NCBI GenBank assembly: GCA_049316905.1
Contig: JBMOJH010000118.1
Location: 1-10,272 of the forward strand
Direction of reading: 5' to 3'
Origin: CAIPVR01 sp049316905
Lineage (GTDB): Bacteria > Actinomycetota > Acidimicrobiia > Acidimicrobiales > Microtrichaceae
Length of the DNA: 10,272 bases
Part shown: in pieces, positions 7,401 to 10,272 of the stretch
How positions within the stretch are numbered: position 1 is the stretch's first letter
How the letters are laid out: each line of letters opens with the position of its first letter
The notes under the pieces: model-generated
The model's input: the letters and a program-made list of their open reading frames with translations, nothing else
What the model was told of the DNA's origin: nothing
Databases searched by the model: none
Position numbers and translations under genes: made by a program

Positions 7401-10272
7401 GGACACCGGGCCGACCGTGCCGCCCGGGCCGCCGTCGGGGTCGTACGACGTGGAGCCGTCGAGCTGGAAGGAGAAGGCGGGCGGTGTGGCCAGATTGGAG
7501 GTGAACACGTAGGTGCCCGCTGCGTTCGGGGTGCCGGCGGCGGTGGCCGGCTGCGCCGGGGTGATGATCGCCACGGGGCTCGCGTCCACCACGTCGTAGC
7601 GCACCGTGTTGGTGACCGTCGTCGACAGGCCCTCGGAGTCGGTGGCCGTGAGCACCGCGCGGAGTCCGGTGGTGTTCTGGGTCAGGGTCACCCGCGGGGA
7701 GAACACCGAGCCGGTGGCGCCGCTCACCGCGCCGCTCAGCAGCGGGGCGGTCCCGGTCACCGAGGTGACCGGCGCGCCCGTGGCGTCGAGGAAGGTCACC
7801 GGGTTCCCGGCGCCGTCACGGAACGCCAGGGTGAACGTGGTCGGCCCGGCGAAGCTCCACAGGTCGTCCTGCGTGGAGAGCTGGAAGTTGGTCGGGACGT
7901 TCCGCTGGACGGTGGCGTTGCCGGTCACTGCTGTGGGCGAGTCGACCTGCAGACGGCGGGGGGCCCGGTTGGCCGTCACGCGGAAGCCGGCGCTGTTGGT
8001 GGACCAGGCGTTGTCCTGGTCCTTCACCGCCAGGAAGATCTGGGGGCCGGTGGCGTCGGTGTAGCCGATCTGGAACTGACCCAGTGCGCTCGGGAAGAGG
8101 CCGCTCGTGGTGCTCTTCGCCTGGGCCGAGTTCAGGAACGTCAGGATCCCGGTGTCGGGGTTCGACGACGAGTAGTTCGGCGTGTACCAGCGCCATTCCG
8201 AGATGGGCGTGGACGTCTGTGCGTCGGGGTCGTTCGAGAACGTCGGAGCGGAGCCGTCCACGGCGGGCAGGGTGCAGGTGGCCTGGTCGGGGTTGCCCGA
8301 CACCGGCGTGCAGGTGTTCAGCCGGAAGGCGGGAAGCCCGCTCACGAGTCCGAGCGAACCGGCCGAGGAGAGACCGGCGACGGGACGGCGGTTGAAGCGC
8401 ACCAGCTGGGTCACCGACGCGGTGCCGCTCGAGGCGTCGATCACCGTGAGCTTCACGCGCCACTGGCCGTTCAGCCCGGTGCTCACCCCGGGGTTCGTGG
8501 AGTCGTAGCGCTTCGTGAACGGGGTGGTGCTCGACAGCGTGTTGGTGGTGCCGTCGTCCCACTCCCAGCGGTAGCTCTGCACTGCGCCACCCGAGTTGGT
8601 GGCCGCCGGCTGAGGGTTCAGCGGGTTGAAGGCGAAACCGCCCTGGGTGCCGTCGACGTTCTGCACCGAGGTGCTGACGGCGCAGTTCGGCGTGCCCGAG
8701 ACCGGCACGGGACAGGCGAAGATCCCGTCCACCTTCGGCGGTTCGTTGACCTTGATCTGCACCTCCTGCTGGGAGGAGAAGCCACCGTCGTTGTCGTACG
8801 CCTGGAGCACCACGGCATAGGTGCCGTACTCGTTGAAGGCGTAGTTGAAGACGAAGCAGTTGGCGGCGGGCAGCACCGGTCGCCCGGGGAATGCGGTGTT
8901 GACCTGGCAGGTCGTGCCGCCCGAGTTCTGGTCACCGAACTCCGCCACCTGCACGCGGGGGCCGGATGCCGGCACCTTCCAGATCCGCCACAGCTGCGCC
9001 GCCCGATAGCCGTCCTGGTCGGTGGTGGCGCCGGCGTCGAACTGGAAGCAGGCCGGGCCCGACACCACGTCCAACGCGGCGGGCGGGGTGGCGGTGGAGC
9101 ACGCCCCGGTGGCCGGGCCCGTCGGGTTGGTCGTCGCCCAGTTGTTGAGGAAGGCGTTCCCCACCGTCTGCTGGGTCTGCGCGTTGACCACCGTGACGCC
9201 GGCGGTGGGCACCTTGTTGCGGACCCAGAACCGGTAGGTGTTCGTGTAGAAGCCGCCGTTGTTGTCGGTGATCCGCACCGTGGCGTCCACCTGGTAGTCG
9301 CGGAGGGGCTCGACGAACCTCACGACGGCGTTCGCTCCGGTCAGGTTCGTACCGGTCGCGGTCTCGGTGGGGGCCGCTCCGCCACCCACACGGGTGAAGG
9401 TCCACTGGTAGGTGGAGATCGAGCCGTCGGTGTCGGTCGGTGACCCGGTGCCGGAGGCACCCACCGCCGAGAACAGCGTCCAGTCACGACGGAACACCGC
9501 TCGGTTGGGCGAGCCCGTGGTGTCGATCGCGATCGTGCCCGCGGACGTGCACGGCGCGGTGAAGGGCAGGGTGACGGAGTTCGAGCACCGCTGCGGGAGC
9601 GCCACCGACGCCTGCGGGATGCGGTTGATCTTCACGTCGGTCCACCACCGCTGGGTGGTGGTCGACGGGTTGTCGATGCACGTGGAGTTGTACGGGGACG
9701 ACCCTGCGCAGTTGTTCGGCGCGTTGTTGTCGTCCTTCACCACCAGCTTCACGCGGTAGGTGCCGTAGGGGATCACATTCGTCTGGGCCGGTCCGAACGT
9801 GACGGTCGGGGTGGTGCCACCGTCGATGATGCAGGGCGGGGCGACCGACACCGAGCAGGCCTGGGTGGGCCGGGTGGTGGTCGTGCTGGTCCAGAACTCC
9901 CACGCGTAGTTGGTGATGGAGCCGTTGGTGTCGGGGTCGAACGAGCCGGGATCGGTCCCGTTCGCTCCGCCGTTCAACGTGATGGAGGGCTGGCCGTTGT
10001 CGGGTGTGATGACCCCGCCGGTCGGCGTGACCTGGGTGATCACGGCGCGGGGCCGGTTGTTGATGGAGATCACCCGGGTGGTCTGCGTGAAGACGGTCGG
10101 GTCGCTCAGGTCGTAGACGGTGAGCGTGATCGTGTAGACGCCGATGTCGGTGATGCCGGGATCGGGCAGCGTGACCGTCTGCCCCGACGCCGTGAAGTTC
10201 TTGTAGATCTGACCCTGGGCGTTGGTGAGCGACCACTCGTACCGGGTGATGGGTGCGGGCCCGGTGTTCGTG
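4419..10272 (-). CDS. Giant tandem PKD-repeat surface protein (N-terminus outside window)
   Basis: The frame is open across the right edge of the window. The GTG at 10073 is internal, because the 66 codons upstream of it continue an intact PKD domain (ITRYEWSL, then GVYTITLTVYD). The visible 1950 residues are 16 complete and one partial PKD-like repeats. Each begins near an N-(R/Q/x)-(A/P)-P junction, carries S-x-D-P-D and Y-x-W, and ends G-x-Y-x-V-x-L-x-V-x-D followed by short strands. PKD domains are Ig-like beta-sandwiches of extracellular stalks, adhesins and enzymes; they usually mediate spacing or binding rather than catalysis. No catalytic domain is visible. The protein stops right after the last PKD strand (TFTATLRVT), with no LPXTG signal, no C-terminal membrane helix and no basic tail, so any anchor must lie at the unseen N-terminus. 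All 24 visible cysteines fall in even numbers per repeat. It is coupled to the downstream prepilin-like gene and is likely a pilus-associated adhesin or stalk (inference). Confidence 0.92.
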   Translation of the reverse strand, partial: TNTGPAPITRYEWSLTNAQGQIYKNFTASGQTVTLPDPGITDIGVYTITLTVYDLSDPTVFTQTTRVISINNRPRAVITQVTPTGGVITPDNGQPSITLNGGANGTDPGSFDPDTNGSITNYAWEFWTSTTTTRPTQACSVSVAPPCIIDGGTTPTVTFGPAQTNVIPYGTYRVKLVVKDDNNAPNNCAGSSPYNSTCIDNPSTTTQRWWTDVKINRIPQASVALPQRCSNSVTLPFTAPCTSAGTIAIDTTGSPNRAVFRRDWTLFSAVGASGTGSPTDTDGSISTYQWTFTRVGGGAAPTETATGTNLTGANAVVRFVEPLRDYQVDATVRITDNNGGFYTNTYRFWVRNKVPTAGVTVVNAQTQQTVGNAFLNNWATTNPTGPATGACSTATPPAALDVVSGPACFQFDAGATTDQDGYRAAQLWRIWKVPASGPRVQVAEFGDQNSGGTTCQVNTAFPGRPVLPAANCFVFNYAFNEYGTYAVVLQAYDNDGGFSSQQEVQIKVNEPPKVDGIFACPVPVSGTPNCAVSTSVQNVDGTQGGFAFNPLNPQPAATNSGGAVQSYRWEWDDGTTNTLSSTTPFTKRYDSTNPGVSTGLNGQWRVKLTVIDASSGTASVTQLVRFNRRPVAGLSSAGSLGLVSGLPAFRLNTCTPVSGNPDQATCTLPAVDGSAPTFSNDPDAQTSTPISEWRWYTPNYSSSNPDTGILTFLNSAQAKSTTSGLFPSALGQFQIGYTDATGPQIFLAVKDQDNAWSTNSAGFRVTANRAPRRLQVDSPTAVTGNATVQRNVPTNFQLSTQDDLWSFAGPTTFTLAFRDGAGNPVTFLDATGAPVTSVTGTAPLLSGAVSGATGSVFSPRVTLTQNTTGLRAVLTATDSEGLSTTVTNTVRYDVVDASPVAIITPAQPATAAGTPNAAGTYVFTSNLATPPAFSFQLDGSTSYDPDGGPGGTVGPVSSYSWTVAPTSAGAATSCSTGEFPNTGSNGTFACTLPQAYGTYRVTLDVWDAPAGTPGRRTGSTTWTVKVNRAPNTPTLTTNTPSVTGLSTPFTFTATASDNAPDAGIYKYVFDFGNGVTQEVISAAGTASATYTYPAFGTYSAAVTVTDSAGATAVSAPRTVVVNNPPVARMAITRVNDPAGSCGTADPCVVNQPPPGRPAPTVSLDASGSTDTEGGIGGYSWTITRVSSPVTPAPAPPTLGPVASGNVTFNGPGLYNVTVQVADQNTPTAGTATISRQVRVNAAPTATLPSSFSCQRNVACAFTGTASDPENDAIGTWSWQLLDSARTPLGPAETTAAGSWSKVVTLPAPGTGSGFVRLTVTDANSGVSDTVEAPLTVANQLPTGRVTTTPAPPLITPTNAGSPQVVNLNGSGSTDPDGGTLTYAWTVKNAGGTTLFTATGPSLDIGPGAATNALGRGTYTVTLVVNDGQGGNSVPLDTVVTINGAPVASAVATPSVVNPDPANPSAPPTVTLNGSGTTDPDNDPIDTYAWTITGPGGFSTTASGAQPPAVTLGGFGIYSITLTATDNKGGIGTATTTVRRNQAPSASATLTPSPQPTPPVAACTLAPATTCVINPGQDLALDGRGTTDPDNEPISSFAWRLLDSSNAVTASASGAQATIPRPANGTYKVELTVTDQGGATSVVTGNVLVNQAPDAAIDGILPTIVVGRSGTAPEDVVEYFFSATASDPEGRGLQRYDWRFLSGATVLATATSSAPTLDPTTLQSFAVLVPNGTVELTVTDVDGAATTVTKSFQVVNRAPVVQLEQNPTDTVGVPGYVVDFTIRSLRDPDGSLTASSFQVCPNPATGTGCATSAPDLANGHTVTFPTFGTFTVTLSATDNDGVTSTDVRTIKINRPPVARIRDAGTPANPIELTSPAGVNFTLDGTAPTYSSDPDGTVQGYSWTITSGATLVDTGSSPTLTRTYAPGTYTVTLQVFDDDGGDDTFTATLRVT
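4422..7583 (-). repeat. PKD array, C-terminal block: ten repeats
   Basis: Numbered from the N-terminal side, with number 0 the partial one. Boundaries at the N-x-P junctions: D7 7191-7583 (131 residues), D8 6906-7190 (95), D9 6552-6905 (118), D10 6258-6551 (98), D11 5946-6257 (104), D12 5652-5945 (98), D13 5325-5651 (109), D14 5007-5324 (106), D15 4716-5006 (97), D16 4422-4715 (98). Most are close to one uniform length and carry a clear (T/S)DP(D/E) plus Y/F-x-W. The classical WDFGDG is mostly lost; D8 keeps a relic, FDFGNG. D11, D12 and D13 are the most alike (GSGSTDPDG, GSGTTDPDN, GRGTTDPDN). Confidence 0.85.
7584..10272 (-). repeat. PKD array, N-terminal block: long divergent repeats plus a partial one
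   Basis: Boundaries: D6 7584-7967 (128 residues), D5 7968-8390 (141), D4 8391-8744 (118), D3 8745-9215 (157), D2 9216-9623 (136), D1 9624-10055 (144), D0 10056 to beyond the window (partial). These repeats keep the junction and the closing G-x-Y-x-V-x-L strand but carry long loop insertions, often flanked by paired cysteines. D4 has WEWDDG, close to the classical PKD turn. D6 is the most divergent, without a clear Y-x-W, and its assignment rests on position and its closing strands. Confidence 0.75.

Noticed and set aside
10071..10073. GTG at 10073 as the start of the PKD gene
   Set aside because: The frame continues upstream without a stop to the window edge and encodes an intact PKD domain, so the GTG is an internal Val codon.
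4422..10272. PKD array as a phage tail or CRISPR-like DNA repeat
   Set aside because: No phage structural genes are nearby, and the repeats are diverged protein domains of 95-157 residues without uniform DNA repeats and spacers.

Overview
The window is strongly GC-rich and densely coded on the minus strand, with third codon positions almost always G or C. Together with a GspG-like type IV pilin and very large Thr/Ala/Pro-rich secreted proteins, this suggests an actinomycete-type high-GC bacterium. Acidimicrobiia is my best guess, but that is inference and no taxonomic marker gene is present. There is no rRNA, tRNA, CRISPR array, transposase or prophage signature.

Reading right to left, in the direction of transcription: (i) 10272-4419 is the 3' part of a giant secreted-type protein, at least 1950 residues, made entirely of tandem PKD-like beta-sandwich domains (16 complete, one cut by the window edge). 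(ii) 4419-811 is a 1202-residue protein with a type IV prepilin-like N-terminus and a huge cysteine-rich exported region. Its ATG overlaps the stop of the PKD gene by one base, so the two are almost certainly co-transcribed and translationally coupled. (iii) 810-571 is a 240-base non-coding gap with a possible promoter, hairpins and a good ribosome binding site. (iv) 570-196 is a compact, classical type IV pilin of 124 residues. (v) 169-140 is a very strong intrinsic-terminator hairpin with a UUCG loop on the transcript. (vi) 55-1 is the first 18 codons of a further minus-strand gene with a GTG start.

The layout reads as a pilus or pseudopilus surface locus. The small pilin would form the fibre. 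The long prepilin-like protein would be a minor, tip-type component. The giant PKD protein would be the extracellular stalk or adhesin made with it. An even number of cysteines in all three products, and within each PKD repeat, suggests disulfide-stabilised extracellular proteins. Pilin identity and PKD identity are well supported by sequence. The idea that the three work as one machine is inferred from gene order.
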